Both the position numbers and the translations under genes were made by a program. From the NCBI GenBank assembly GCA_016415585.1, contig CP066552.1, positions 4,030,001-4,094,000 on the forward strand: 64,000 nt of DNA. Reading direction: 5' to 3'. The notes under the pieces were generated by a model that had not been told where the DNA came from, searched no databases, and worked only from the letters and a program-made list of their open reading frames with translations. Source of the stretch: Pectobacterium carotovorum (GTDB lineage Bacteria; Pseudomonadota; Gammaproteobacteria; Enterobacterales; Enterobacteriaceae). Within the stretch, counting starts at the first letter, position 1; the number at the start of each line of letters is the position of its first letter. Positions 29,351-38,956 of this stretch are shown here, piece after piece.

Positions 29351-32050
29351 TTATGCGATCGTACGTTTGATCTCAATCGTTTCAAAGACTTCGATCATAT
29401 CGCCAGGACGAACGTCGTTGTAGTTCTTCACAGCGATACCACATTCCATGCCGTTACGGACTTCGCCAACGTCATCTTTGAAGCGGCGCAGAGATTCCAG
29501 CTCGCCTTCATAGATAACCACGTTGTCACGCAGTACACGGATCTTGTTGTGACGTTTAACGATACCTTCAGTCACCATACAACCCGCGACGGCACCAAAT
29601 TTCGGTGATTTAAAGACGTCACGTACTTCAGCCAGACCGATGATCTCTTGCTTATATTCCGGCGCCAGCATACCGCTCATCGCCTGTTTCACTTCGTCGA
29701 TCAAATCATAGATGACGGAGTAATAACGCAGATCCAAACTTTCCGCTTCGACTACGCGGCGAGCTGATGCATCTGCACGAACGTTAAAGCCAAGGATAAT
29801 CGCATTCGATGCTGCTGCCAGCGTAGCGTCCGTTTCTGTGATACCGCCCACACCGGAGCCAACGATCTTCACTTTCACTTCATCAGTAGACAGTTTCTGC
29901 AGTGAATCGGAAATCGCTTCACAAGAACCCTGAACGTCAGATTTCAGAACGATGTTCAGTTCAGAAACTTCACCTTCCGTCATGTTGGCAAACATGTTTT
30001 CCAGTTTAGATTTCTGCTGACGAGCCAGTTTAACTTCACGGAATTTACCCTGACGATACAAGGCCACTTCGCGTGCTTTCTTCTCGTCACGAACAACCGT
30101 TGCTTCGTCACCTGCGGCAGGTACACCGGACATACCGAGAATTTCTACAGGAATAGAAGGGCCTGCGGACGTGATTTCACGACCCAATTCATCACGCATC
30201 GCACGGACACGGCCATATTCAAAGCCGCACAGAACGATATCGCCTTTATTCAGCGTACCTTCACGTACCAGTACGGTTGCAACTGGGCCACGACCTTTAT
30301 CCAGGAAGGATTCGATCACGACACCGTTCGCCATGCCGCTACGGACTGCCTTCAGTTCCAGAACTTCGGCCTGCAACAGAATCGCATCCAGCAGTTCGTC
30401 GATACCGGTACCTGCTTTAGCGGATACGTGGACAAACTGAGATTCGCCGCCCCACTCTTCCGGCATAATGCCGTACTGAGACAGTTCAGTTTTCACACGG
30501 TCTGGATCAGAGTCAGGCTTATCGATTTTGTTTACTGCAACAACAACCGGAACCTGAGCCGCTTTGGCGTGCTGGATCGCTTCGATGGTCTGAGGCATCA
30601 CGCCATCATCCGCTGCGACAACCAGTACCACGATATCCGTTGCCTGAGCACCACGGGCACGCATTGCGGTAAACGCGGCGTGTCCCGGCGTATCAAGGAA
30701 CGTAATCATACCGTTGTCGGTTTCAACGTGGTAAGCACCGATGTGCTGGGTAATACCACCCGCTTCACCAGCCGCTACCTTGGTTGAACGGATATAGTCA
30801 AGCAGTGAGGTTTTACCGTGGTCAACGTGACCCATGATGGTCACAACCGGCGCGCGCGATTCGGCTGCAACCCCCGTGTCACGGTCGCTCATTACCGCTT
30901 CTTCCAGCTCGTTCTCACGACGCAGGATGACTTTATGGCCCATCTCTTCCGCTACAAGCTGTGCGGTTTCCTGGTCGATGACCTGGTTGATGGTTGCCAT
31001 TGCGCCCAGTTTCATCATCGTCTTGATGACCTGAGAGCCTTTAACGGCCATTTTGTTAGCCAGTTCAGCAACGGTAACCGTTTCGCCGATGATCACATCG
31101 CGGTTCACTGCCTGAGCGGGCTTATTGAAGCTCTGCTGCAGTGTACTTGGCTTACGTTTACCTTTACCACCACGGGTAACAGCACGCGCTTCTTCACGGT
31201 CAGCCTTGGACTCAGACTGGCGATTACCTTTCTTCTGCTTGGTGACTTTGGCTGCGCGAGTACGGGTACGGCGCTCACCTTCAACCTGACGGTCATTTTC
31301 ATCTTCCGCTTCGCGGGCATGATGAGAAGTCGTCACATGATAATCGGCAGATTCTTCAGGTTTAGCGCTTTCCGCTTCCCAACGCCCGGCATTTTCTTCA
31401 GCCATACGGCGAGCTTCTTCAGCAATACGACGAGCTTCTTCTTCAACCTTAAGGCGTGCAGTTTCTTCTGCTTTACGCTTAAGTTCGGCAGCTTCCGCTT
31501 CACGTTTCGCTTTCTCAGACTGAGCCGGCTTGGTCATATTTTCGTTTTGTTGGTTCGTCACTTTTTCTTTTTCCGCTACATCACGCTTAGCTTTTTCAGC
31601 GGCCTCACGTTTGGCTTGCTCGTCGGCAGCACGCTTCGCTTTCTCAGCAGCTTCGCGCAGATCGGCCTCGCGTTTAGCCTGCTCTTCAGCGGCACGTTGT
31701 GCCTGTTCTTCCGCTTCACGCCGTGCCTGCTCTTCCTCTTCAGCCTGTTGGGCATCAATCGGATCGCGTTTTACATAAGTGCGTGTCTTGCGGACTTCGA
31801 TCTGCACCGACTTACTTTTTCCGCCGGTGCTAGGGACATTTAACGTGCTGCGCGTTTTGCGTTGCAGCGTCAATTTACTCGGCGCATTACCGCGATCGCG
31901 GTTCAAATGCGCCAATAACGTTTCTTTTTCATGCTGGGTCACAGAGTCTGATGCAGACTTGGTCATTCCCGCATCAGCAAACTGCTGTATCAGGCGGTCA
32001 ACCGGCGTCTGAATCTCTGCTGCCAGCGATTTTACGGTTACATCTGTCAT
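29351..32050 (-). CDS. infB: Translation initiation factor IF-2
   Basis: This 899-residue GTPase delivers initiator fMet-tRNA to the ribosome. It has the IF2_N domain (about 1-55), a second highly charged coiled segment rich in repeated A-E-K-A-K-R motifs (about 100-220), and a basic linker. The second IF2_N-like domain follows ([23 protein letters not shown]). The G domain has [30 protein letters not shown] and [12 protein letters not shown], and the C-terminal IF2 domains follow. It is slightly longer than the E. coli protein as I recall it, in the variable charged region. Shorter isoforms from internal starts are known for this gene. Confidence 0.98.
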   Translation of the reverse strand: MTDVTVKSLAAEIQTPVDRLIQQFADAGMTKSASDSVTQHEKETLLAHLNRDRGNAPSKLTLQRKTRSTLNVPSTGGKSKSVQIEVRKTRTYVKRDPIDAQQAEEEEQARREAEEQAQRAAEEQAKREADLREAAEKAKRAADEQAKREAAEKAKRDVAEKEKVTNQQNENMTKPAQSEKAKREAEAAELKRKAEETARLKVEEEARRIAEEARRMAEENAGRWEAESAKPEESADYHVTTSHHAREAEDENDRQVEGERRTRTRAAKVTKQKKGNRQSESKADREEARAVTRGGKGKRKPSTLQQSFNKPAQAVNRDVIIGETVTVAELANKMAVKGSQVIKTMMKLGAMATINQVIDQETAQLVAEEMGHKVILRRENELEEAVMSDRDTGVAAESRAPVVTIMGHVDHGKTSLLDYIRSTKVAAGEAGGITQHIGAYHVETDNGMITFLDTPGHAAFTAMRARGAQATDIVVLVVAADDGVMPQTIEAIQHAKAAQVPVVVAVNKIDKPDSDPDRVKTELSQYGIMPEEWGGESQFVHVSAKAGTGIDELLDAILLQAEVLELKAVRSGMANGVVIESFLDKGRGPVATVLVREGTLNKGDIVLCGFEYGRVRAMRDELGREITSAGPSIPVEILGMSGVPAAGDEATVVRDEKKAREVALYRQGKFREVKLARQQKSKLENMFANMTEGEVSELNIVLKSDVQGSCEAISDSLQKLSTDEVKVKIVGSGVGGITETDATLAAASNAIILGFNVRADASARRVVEAESLDLRYYSVIYDLIDEVKQAMSGMLAPEYKQEIIGLAEVRDVFKSPKFGAVAGCMVTEGIVKRHNKIRVLRDNVVIYEGELESLRRFKDDVGEVRNGMECGIAVKNYNDVRPGDMIEVFETIEIKRTIA

Positions 32051-32075
32051 GCTGTTCCTTTCCTGCTACAGTTCG

Positions 32076-33605
32076 TTATTCGTTGTCGTCGCCAAACCAA
32101 CAGATATTACGTGCGGCCATAATCAATTCGCCCGCTTGCTCATCATTGAGCTCTTCAATATCTGTCAGGTCGTCAACGCCCTGTTCAGCAAGATCTTCCA
32201 GCGTACAAACACCGATCGCAGCAAGCTTGAACGCCAACTCACGCGACAGCCCAGGCAAGCCAAGCAAGTCTTCAGCAGGTTGACCGTCACCAAGGCTTTC
32301 TTCATGCGCCAGTGCCAGCGTTGTTAATGCGGCTTTCGCACGCTCACGCAATGCCTCAACGGTTTCTTCATCAAAGCCTTCGATAGCCAACAGTTCCTTG
32401 ATTGGCACGTAAGCCAGTTCTTCAAGTGAGGAGAAACCTTCTTCAACCAGCACGGTGGCAAACTCTTCATCAATATCAAGGTGCTTGGTAAAGACGTCGA
32501 TTGCAGCATGAGCCTCAGCCTGATGCTTGGCTTGAAGATCTTCCACTGTCATCACGTTCAGTTCCCAACGATCGTCTGAACGATGCTGTTTCAACAGTTG
32601 GGAAGCCAAACGTACGTTCTGCCCGTTTCGACCAATCGCCTGAGCCAGATTGCTCGACTCAACAGCGATATCCATCGTGCAGGTATCTTCATCAACCACG
32701 ATCGATACCACATCGGCAGGCGCCATGGCATTGATCACAAACTGAGCAGGATTATCATCCCACAGAATGATATCAATACGCTCGCCGCCCAGCTCGCTGG
32801 AAACAGCCTGTACGCGCGCACCACGCATACCAACACAAGCACCGACGGGATCGATACGCTTATCATTCGTCTTCACGGCAATTTTTGCACGTGAACCCGG
32901 ATCGCGAGCCGCAGCCTTAATCTCGATAACTTCTTCACCGATTTCTGGCACTTCAATGCGGAAGAGTTCAACCAACATTTCCGGACGGGAACGGCTGACA
33001 AACAGTTGAGCACCACGCGCTTCAGGGCGAACAGAGTACAGCACGCCACGAATACGGTCGCCAGGGCGGAAATTTTCACGAGGCAGCATATCTTCACGGC
33101 CAATTACCGCTTCTGCGCTGGTGCTAGAACCATCGATTGGTCTGACTTCAAGCGAAATATTATCACGATTCACCTTCTTCACGACACCGGTGATAATTTC
33201 GCCTTCTTGCTCACGGAACTGATCAACAACCATCGCACGTTCTGCTTCACGAACTTTCTGTACGATAACCTGTTTCGCCGTTTGCGTTGTGATGCGATCA
33301 AAAGTTACAGATTCGATTTGATCTTCAACGTAACCACCAACATCAAGAGCTGGATCGTCAAACTGCGCCGCTTCAAGCGTAATTTCGCGAGTTGGCTGAG
33401 TGACTTCATTCACCACTAACCAACGACGGAAGGTATCAAAATCGCCCGTTTTGCGATCGATACTGACGCGGACATCAATTTCCTGCTCATATTTTTTCTT
33501 GGTCGCTGTCGCCAGTGCGGTTTCCAGCGCTTCAAAAATCTTCTCGCGCGGAAGGGATTTCTCATTGGAAACTGCTTCAACAACAGCCAGAATCTCTTTG
33601 TTCAT
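32076..33605 (-). CDS. nusA: Transcription termination/antitermination factor NusA
   Basis: This 509-residue RNA-polymerase-binding factor controls pausing, termination and antitermination. The N-terminal domain ([16 protein letters not shown]), S1 domain ([19 protein letters not shown]), two KH domains ([30 protein letters not shown]) and two acidic repeats (about 365-495; [35 protein letters not shown]) are all present. The ATG at 33605 is chosen over an in-frame ATG at 33623. Compared with my memory of E. coli NusA (495 residues) there are two small insertions, in the S1 domain and after the second KH domain. Confidence 0.97.
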   Translation of the reverse strand: MNKEILAVVEAVSNEKSLPREKIFEALETALATATKKKYEQEIDVRVSIDRKTGDFDTFRRWLVVNEVTQPTREITLEAAQFDDPALDVGGYVEDQIESVTFDRITTQTAKQVIVQKVREAERAMVVDQFREQEGEIITGVVKKVNRDNISLEVRPIDGSSTSAEAVIGREDMLPRENFRPGDRIRGVLYSVRPEARGAQLFVSRSRPEMLVELFRIEVPEIGEEVIEIKAAARDPGSRAKIAVKTNDKRIDPVGACVGMRGARVQAVSSELGGERIDIILWDDNPAQFVINAMAPADVVSIVVDEDTCTMDIAVESSNLAQAIGRNGQNVRLASQLLKQHRSDDRWELNVMTVEDLQAKHQAEAHAAIDVFTKHLDIDEEFATVLVEEGFSSLEELAYVPIKELLAIEGFDEETVEALRERAKAALTTLALAHEESLGDGQPAEDLLGLPGLSRELAFKLAAIGVCTLEDLAEQGVDDLTDIEELNDEQAGELIMAARNICWFGDDNE

Positions 33606-33626
33606 CCTAGTTGCCTCATCCAAACT

Positions 33627-34079
33627 TTAAAAGTGGGGTACAAGATTCGCTTTCTGAATGTTGCTCAGCGCGAATACTTCATCTTTGCCTTCCACTGTTA
33701 TGGTGATCATTTCGCCGTCAACAGCTTTGATTACACCCAACCATTTACGGCGATTCTGGACTGCCATACGCAGCACCACTGTCACCTCTTCACCGACGAA
33801 ATGCAGATAATGTGCCGCCGTGAATAAGGGACGCTCAAGCCCTGGAGACGAAACTTCCAAGTTATAGGCGACAGTGATTGGATCTTCGACGTCCAATACC
33901 GCACTGACCTGGTGGCTGACATCAGCACAATCATCAACAGTGATCCCATCTTCACTATCAATATAGATACGCAGTGTCGATTGGCGACTGCGGATGAACT
34001 CAATCCCAACTAATTCGTAACCTAATGCGGCAACGGGTGCTGAAATCATCTCTGTTAATTTTTGCTCTAATGTGGACAA
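33627..34079 (-). CDS. rimP: Ribosome maturation factor RimP
   Basis: This 150-residue protein binds and assists 30S assembly. Motifs: [59 protein letters not shown] and the C-terminal [17 protein letters not shown]. The start is a TTG at 34079 with GGGGGTGGA just before it, giving the same N-terminus and length as E. coli; a longer reading from 34133 would run through the leader hairpin. It is the first protein gene of the metY-rimP-nusA-infB operon. Confidence 0.96.
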   Translation of the reverse strand: MSTLEQKLTEMISAPVAALGYELVGIEFIRSRQSTLRIYIDSEDGITVDDCADVSHQVSAVLDVEDPITVAYNLEVSSPGLERPLFTAAHYLHFVGEEVTVVLRMAVQNRRKWLGVIKAVDGEMITITVEGKDEVFALSNIQKANLVPHF

Positions 34080-34091
34080 GTCCACCCCCAA

Positions 34092-34120
34092 GACATAAAA
34101 AAAGGGCCTAATAGCCCAGT
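34092..34120 (-). terminator. Second leader terminator before rimP
   Basis: On the minus strand GGGC-TATTAG-GCCC is followed by TTTTTTT, within 20 bases of the rimP start. With the stronger hairpin at 34136-34162 it makes a tandem terminator leader, matching the leader through which NusA autoregulates this operon in E. coli. Confidence 0.7.
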
Positions 34121-34135
34121 TGTTTGTTGCCAAAT

Positions 34136-34162
34136 AACAAAAAACCCCGAAAAATCGGGGCT
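34136..34162 (-). terminator. First leader terminator after metY
   Basis: On the minus strand GCCCCGA-TTTT-TCGGGG is followed by TTTTTTG: a classical intrinsic terminator 135 bases after the tRNA end and before rimP. Part of transcription must read through it to express the operon. Confidence 0.85.
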
Positions 34163-34296
34163 TTATGCAACTGGACCCTAATACCGCAAACTAGCGCGGC
34201 ATAACTTTCGGTGAAGGATTTTTTCAAAAATCACTGCAAAAAAGATAGAAATTGAGTGAAGAACGCATTTGAAAAAACACTTTACTGGAAGTTAAG

Positions 34297-34373
<77 letters not shown>

Positions 34374-34389
34374 TCCGAAAGCGTGGCAA

Positions 34390-34418
34390 ATACTACGCTG
34401 ACAACTGCAGAAATGCAA
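34390..34418 (-). promoter_or_regulatory. metY promoter P2 (proximal)
   Basis: On the minus strand TTGCAT (34413-34418) and TAGTAT (34390-34395) are separated by 17 bases. The position, about 16 bases before the tRNA 5' end, fits a tRNA promoter. Confidence 0.6.
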
Positions 34419-34448
34419 GTCATCCATAGGATTGGTTCGAAGGGGATT

Positions 34449-34477
34449 CTTATACGTGAAATACATACCTTTGTCAA
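34449..34477 (-). promoter_or_regulatory. metY promoter P1 (distal, strong)
   Basis: On the minus strand a perfect TTGACA (34472-34477) and TATAAG (34449-34454) are separated by exactly 17 bases, followed by AATCCCC. This is the better of two tandem promoters for metY and the downstream operon. The decayed IS3 remnant begins at the next base. Confidence 0.85.
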
Positions 34478-34810
34478 GAATCAGCCATCGCTCTCAGCGT
34501 CATTTTAAATGGCTTAAAAAGGAGATACCCATTAGCGGTAAACGCTATCCCGGCGCCTTTAAAATTAAAGCAATTAAATAGGTTGCGACTCGTGATCACT
34601 CTGTTTCAAGCGTGGCAACATACCTTGATGTCACCTTCACCATCTTTACAGGTGATGCAAGGATAAGGTAGTACGGCTCAAATTCTGCGGCCAACTAAAC
34701 CCTGCCTGATGCTAAGGCCAAGATACGGCGATCCAGAAGGAACTAAAGCGGGTTACTGATGAATGAGAGATATTAAATCTATGATCACCTCCATTTTTGC
34801 AGCACTGATC
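34478..34810 (+). pseudogene. Decayed IS3-family orfA remnant
   Basis: Starting at an ATT at 34531, where an ATG should be, the plus strand reads ISGKRYPGAFKIKAIK, stop, VATRDHSVSSVATYLDVT. This is the N-terminal helix-turn-helix of an IS3-family OrfA of the SGKRYPEEFKIEAV type. Frameshifts follow, after which traces of the EIRRLQKELKRVTDER region can be read in DNA around 34715-34770. The start codon is lost and several stops are present. The leader before it resembles that of the minus-strand remnant at 41928-42091, so the two come from the same kind of element. The stretch 34810-34950 shows nothing I recognise. Confidence 0.8.
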
Positions 34811-34954
34811 TTGATGTCTTGCAGTCTTGCTTAAATCTATCCGGCGTCTGATAGGAACGTGCTCCCACGCCATGATGAGAGCTACGCCTAGTGAACCTGA
34901 AAAAAGCCTCAGCTTCAAAGAACCGTTTTTATTGCCAGGCTAATCATCAGGCAG

Positions 34955-36166
34955 TAATTTAAATAGTGTCATTGCCTGTTTTTGATATGTTCACTCCAAC
35001 AACGGAGACAGGCAAAATATGGACGAAAAGAAGCTTAAGGCACTCGCTGCCGAATTGGCCAAAGGCCTCAAAACAGAAGCGGCTCTCAACCCGTTTTCAC
35101 GTATGCTGACGAAACTCACCGTCTAAACCGCGCTCAGTGCGGAACTCACCGACCATCTCGGTCACGAGAAAAACCCCCCTCAAACAGGCTCTAATACCCG
35201 AAACGGTTACTCGACAAAAACGTGGCTCTGCGATGACGGTGAGCTTGAAATCAATACACCACGTGACCGTGAAAGCTCTTTTGAGCCTCAGTTAATTAAG
35301 AAAAATCAGACGCGCATCACGCAGATGGACAGCAAGATTTTATCCCTGTACGCCAAAGGCATGACCACGCGGGAAATCGTCGCTACCTTCAAAGAGATGT
35401 ATGACGCAGATGTCTCGCCCACGCTGATATCCAAAGTGACTGATGCCGTTAAAGAACAGGTGGCCGAATGGCAAAATCTTCCGTTAGACTCGCTGTATCC
35501 CATTGTTTATCTTTACTGTATCGTGGTGAAGGTTCGGCACAGTGGCAGCGTGATAAACAAGCCGGTGTTCCTCGCGCTGGGCATGTGGCTGGCAGAACAT
35601 GAAGGCGCGAAGTTCTGGTTGAGTGTCCTGAGTGAGCTAAAAAATCGGGGGCTTCAGGATATTCTCATTGCCTGCGTGGACGGTCTGAAAGGCTTCCCGG
35701 ATGCGATAAACCGCGTGTATCCCCAGACACATATCCAGTTGTGCATCATCCACATGGTGCGCAACTGCCTGAAATACGTGTCGTGGAAAGATTACAAAGG
35801 GGTCACCAGCGGGTTGAAAGCGGTGTATCAGGCTTCGACAGAGGAAGCCGCGCTGATGGCGCTGGATGAATTCTCCGGTGTCTGGGATGAGAAATACCCG
35901 CAAATCAGCAAAACCAGGCGGGCGCACTGGGAAAATATCAATACCTTCTTTGGCTACCCGCCGGATATTCGCAAGGCTATTTACACCACGAACGACGACT
36001 CTGTGCGGAAGGTTATTTATCTGGCGATACAATCGGCGTCAAAAAAATGGAGCATGCCGCTCCAGAACTGGCGGCTGGCGATGAGCCGTTTTATTATTGA
36101 GTTCGGTGATCGCCTGGACGACCACCTTTAATGGGATGGCAATTACACTGGATTATTAACAGGGTC
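34955..36166 (+). mobile_element. IS256-family element remnant
   Basis: The right end reads GGCAATTACACTGGATTATT then AACAGGGTC (36138-36166), like the terminal repeats I know from enterobacterial Mutator-type IS256 elements. A degenerate partner lies at about 34955-34976 before the transposase. The element carries one broken transposase and no other gene. Confidence 0.65.
35019..36131 (+). pseudogene. IS256-family (Mutator) transposase, inactive
   Basis: One frame runs from the ATG at 35019 to the TAA at 36131 and starts MDEKKLKALAAELAKGLKTEAA, the standard N-terminus of these transposases. It is interrupted by a TAA at 35124-35126 after LTKLTV. Downstream the frame continues QTRITQMDSKILSLYAKGMTTREI, DVSPTLISKVTDAV, CVDGLKGFPDAI and FIIEFGDRLDDHL. 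Three further defects are seen: the first catalytic Asp region reads VYLYCIVV instead of a VYMDCIVV-type motif; about 10 residues are missing between FLALG and MWLAE; and about 20 residues with the IESLNSVIRK segment are missing between IYTTN and DDSVRK. It cannot make an active transposase. Confidence 0.92.
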
Positions 36167-36231
36167 AAAAATAGAATAGGCATACTCACCATTAGCGTTT
36201 CTGGCGCAGGGTCATGTGCTTTAGCGGATGC

Positions 36232-37497
36232 TCAAGGAATCAGCACCTCACCAGCCTCCACGCCATTGATTTCAATACCCTGTGCTACGGAGCCCCCTAA
36301 CATCACATTGATTTTCTTTGACGGTGCATCAGCAGTCGGACGATAAACCACATAAGTACGCCCCTTCTCATCGGTCTGTACCGCCAGCGCAGGCACTGCG
36401 ATGCCCTGTTCGTTACGATAGACAATGATGGCTAGCCGCGCGCTCATCCCCAGCCGAATGTTTTGCCCTAAATCCGACAACGGCGTATCAAGAGATACCA
36501 CCACATCATAGTAAGCACCGCTACCAGATATATCAGCAACATTGGCCTGCATGTCAATCGAGGTCACCTTGCCTGTGAGTATTTGCCCGGCAAAACCATC
36601 CCCACTCACGTTGACCGCCATCCCTTCTTTCAGCTGATGCAGGTCTGTCTCTTCGACCCGAGTCGCCACCTGAAAACGCCCCTGAGCAATGACATCAAAC
36701 AGCGGTGCCCCCTGACTGACCAGCAAACCGGGTTGAATGACCACCGGTTTGCCGTTATCAGGCGTCGCCGGGCGCACCACAAAACCGCTAAACGGCGCTT
36801 TGACCGTCTGCCGTTCAACCTGAGTAGCCAGCATCTGATAGCGTGCCTGTGCGTTGGTCAACTCCATCTCCGCAATCTTACGATCTTCACCGTTCCCACG
36901 CGCCTGCACCGTTCGCAACTCCTCTTGTGCGGCGCTCAGGTCCTGCTCCTGCGAACGAATTTGCTGCTTTAACGTATCAACCTCCATACGCGCGACGATG
37001 CCACGTTCGAACAGCGCCTGTGTATCCCGAAGATTGGCTTGCGTATTGCTAAAAGTAGACCGAGCTGAGCTTACCGCACGCCGCGCACGTGATACCTCAG
37101 CGCTTTGCTCCCACTGCCTGAGCGATTGTACCTCGCGCTGCGTCTTGAGCACTTCCGCCTGCGCCTGACGTAGCTGAATCTCAATTTGCCTGGGATCCAG
37201 TATCAGTAACGTTTGCCCTTGTTCGACTCGTTGTCCCTCACGCACCAATACCTCGCGGATAGTGCCTTCAAAAGGAGCCGCCAGCGTTGTCTGCTTCGCG
37301 GCCTGAATGCGTCCAACCAATCCTAATTGATTCTCCAATAATTGGGGTTGGACAGGTAACCATTGCCCCTGAGGCGCGCTTTCCTGTTCATTCGCGCGCC
37401 CTGCCAGCAGCCAAGTAAGCATGCCGAACGCCACAATCAACAGCAATACAATAAGGTGACGCCGGCGCAGTTGAGACCAAAAGTGATGCCTAATCAT
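36232..37497 (-). CDS. MacA/HlyD-type periplasmic membrane fusion protein
   Basis: This 421-residue adaptor has an N-terminal membrane helix (about 13-33, HLIVLLLIVAFGMLTWLLAG) and a split biotinyl-lipoyl domain (about 60-100; QTTLAAPFEGTIREVLVREGQRVEQGQTLLILDP). A long coiled-coil hairpin rich in Gln, Arg and Glu spans about 100-210, then come the second lipoyl half (VKAPFSGFVV) and beta-barrel domains. It bridges the MacB-like permease to the outer-membrane channel. The ATG at 37497 overlaps the end of the outer-membrane factor gene by 8 bases (ATGATTAG); an upstream ATG at 37572 lies deep in that gene. It is the last gene of the exporter operon. The specific cargo is unknown. Confidence 0.9.
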   Translation of the reverse strand: MIRHHFWSQLRRRHLIVLLLIVAFGMLTWLLAGRANEQESAPQGQWLPVQPQLLENQLGLVGRIQAAKQTTLAAPFEGTIREVLVREGQRVEQGQTLLILDPRQIEIQLRQAQAEVLKTQREVQSLRQWEQSAEVSRARRAVSSARSTFSNTQANLRDTQALFERGIVARMEVDTLKQQIRSQEQDLSAAQEELRTVQARGNGEDRKIAEMELTNAQARYQMLATQVERQTVKAPFSGFVVRPATPDNGKPVVIQPGLLVSQGAPLFDVIAQGRFQVATRVEETDLHQLKEGMAVNVSGDGFAGQILTGKVTSIDMQANVADISGSGAYYDVVVSLDTPLSDLGQNIRLGMSARLAIIVYRNEQGIAVPALAVQTDEKGRTYVVYRPTADAPSKKINVMLGGSVAQGIEINGVEAGEVLIP

Positions 37498-38956
37498 TGA
37501 GTGCGATATCCCAGCTTTGTAATGTGGTGCCCAGCGTCTCATCCAGTTCAGCTTGCGCATTGAGGTAGCCAATCAGCGCATTGAGACGGGCGTTTTCAGC
37601 GTTGCGTAAATCGTTCTCGAAGCTCAGCACCTGAAAGTTACTGGAACGCCCAACCGTGAGCTTTTCTCGTTCAATTTCCAGCTTGCGGCGCGATAAATCG
37701 CGTGCACGTTGGGAGATCTCGAACTGCCGCCAGCGCGTACCGATATCACGCACCGCATTGGCAACATCGCGTTCAAGCTGCTGCCTGACTTCATCCAGTT
37801 GAATATGCTGGTTACGCACATTGACTCGCGCTTGCACCTCCGCCTGACGGGTACTCAGATCGCCGATAGGGATCTCCACCTGCACGCCAACATAATTCTC
37901 CCAGGTTCGTGAGGTGCTGCTCTGTGCTGCGCGGTCGCGCACCTGACTCGCGCCCCCGATTAGCGAGACATCCCACAGGCGATCGTTACGTGCCACCGCC
38001 AGACCAAGTGCAGCCTGCTCGTTAGCGATGAGCTGGGCGAGATAAGCCGGCCGGGAGGCTTCGGCCTGTTTCAATGCCTGTGCGGCGTTGACATCAACGC
38101 GCTGTGCCTGCATCGATTCCGTTGCCACAATCAGCGTATTTAAATCCAGTGCCAGAAATTGCAACAGCGCAAGGCGCGCGGTATCCAGCTGGTTTCTGGC
38201 TTCCTCATGCGCCAGTTCCTGCGTGGCAACTTCAGCTTCGGTTTGCACAATTTCAAATTCAGCCATGCGCCCTGCAGCAATCATCGCACGGTTGACCTCA
38301 ACCAGTTGGCGCGCACGTGCCAGCGCATCACGAGCGATTTGCAGTTGCTCCTGCGAGCGCAGCAGCTCACGATAAGCGGAGATAATCTGGGTAATCGTCT
38401 GTGAAACGGTGGATTTCAGCGTCAGACGATTTAACTGCTCAGTCAACTGCGCAATATGAACGGGGGCGGTGGTGACCTCTTTACCGGCACCGCGAAGCAA
38501 AGGCTGAATTACCGTGATGTTCGCTCCATCATTACGTGACAGCCCCACACTATCAGCCTGCGTGTGGCGGTAGGTCCAGCCAAGGCTGAAACGGGTGCCA
38601 TACGGCGTGAGCAGTGTCGATGTCGGCGTTAGATTGCCCTGCCGATAACGATCGCTTTGATTGCGATTGGAAAGGTAGCTGCCCGTCAGCGACAGTTTGG
38701 GAGTAAAACGATCCTCCGCAACACGAAGATCAAATTTCTGCGCGATACGATCCAGATAGGCGCTACGGATCGCGCGGTTGTCACGCAATCCAAGATAAAT
38801 AGCATCGCTCAGCGTGAGATCGATAGTTTGTGCATTCAGCGATGTGCTGACTGTCGCCTGCCCCTGTCGCGTCGCCTGAGAAGGAGTCAAATCCGTTTCT
38901 GCATACCCTTGATGGGCAGAAAACAAAATCAGTAAACACAGGATAGATTTACGCAT
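37490..38956 (-). CDS. TolC-family outer-membrane efflux protein
   Basis: This 488-residue protein begins with a signal peptide (MRKSILCLLILFSAHQGYAE) and shows the two internally repeated OEP halves: IDLTLSDAIYLGLRDNRAIRSAYLDRIAQKFDLRVAED in the first, RLTLKSTVSQTITQIISAYRELLRSQEQLQIARDAL in the helical barrel, and PIGDLSTRQAEVQARVNVRNQHIQLDEVRQQLERDV in the second. It should form the trimeric outer-membrane duct for the MacAB-like pump. It overlaps its upstream and downstream genes by 8 bases each. No lipobox is present. Confidence 0.92.
   Translation of the reverse strand: MRKSILCLLILFSAHQGYAETDLTPSQATRQGQATVSTSLNAQTIDLTLSDAIYLGLRDNRAIRSAYLDRIAQKFDLRVAEDRFTPKLSLTGSYLSNRNQSDRYRQGNLTPTSTLLTPYGTRFSLGWTYRHTQADSVGLSRNDGANITVIQPLLRGAGKEVTTAPVHIAQLTEQLNRLTLKSTVSQTITQIISAYRELLRSQEQLQIARDALARARQLVEVNRAMIAAGRMAEFEIVQTEAEVATQELAHEEARNQLDTARLALLQFLALDLNTLIVATESMQAQRVDVNAAQALKQAEASRPAYLAQLIANEQAALGLAVARNDRLWDVSLIGGASQVRDRAAQSSTSRTWENYVGVQVEIPIGDLSTRQAEVQARVNVRNQHIQLDEVRQQLERDVANAVRDIGTRWRQFEISQRARDLSRRKLEIEREKLTVGRSSNFQVLSFENDLRNAENARLNALIGYLNAQAELDETLGTTLQSWDIALND

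Noticed and set aside
30818..31843. Long plus-strand open frame (about 340 codons) rich in Phe and Arg
   Set aside because: It is antisense to the charged repeat region of infB; the Phe-rich product mirrors the Glu/Lys codons of IF-2.
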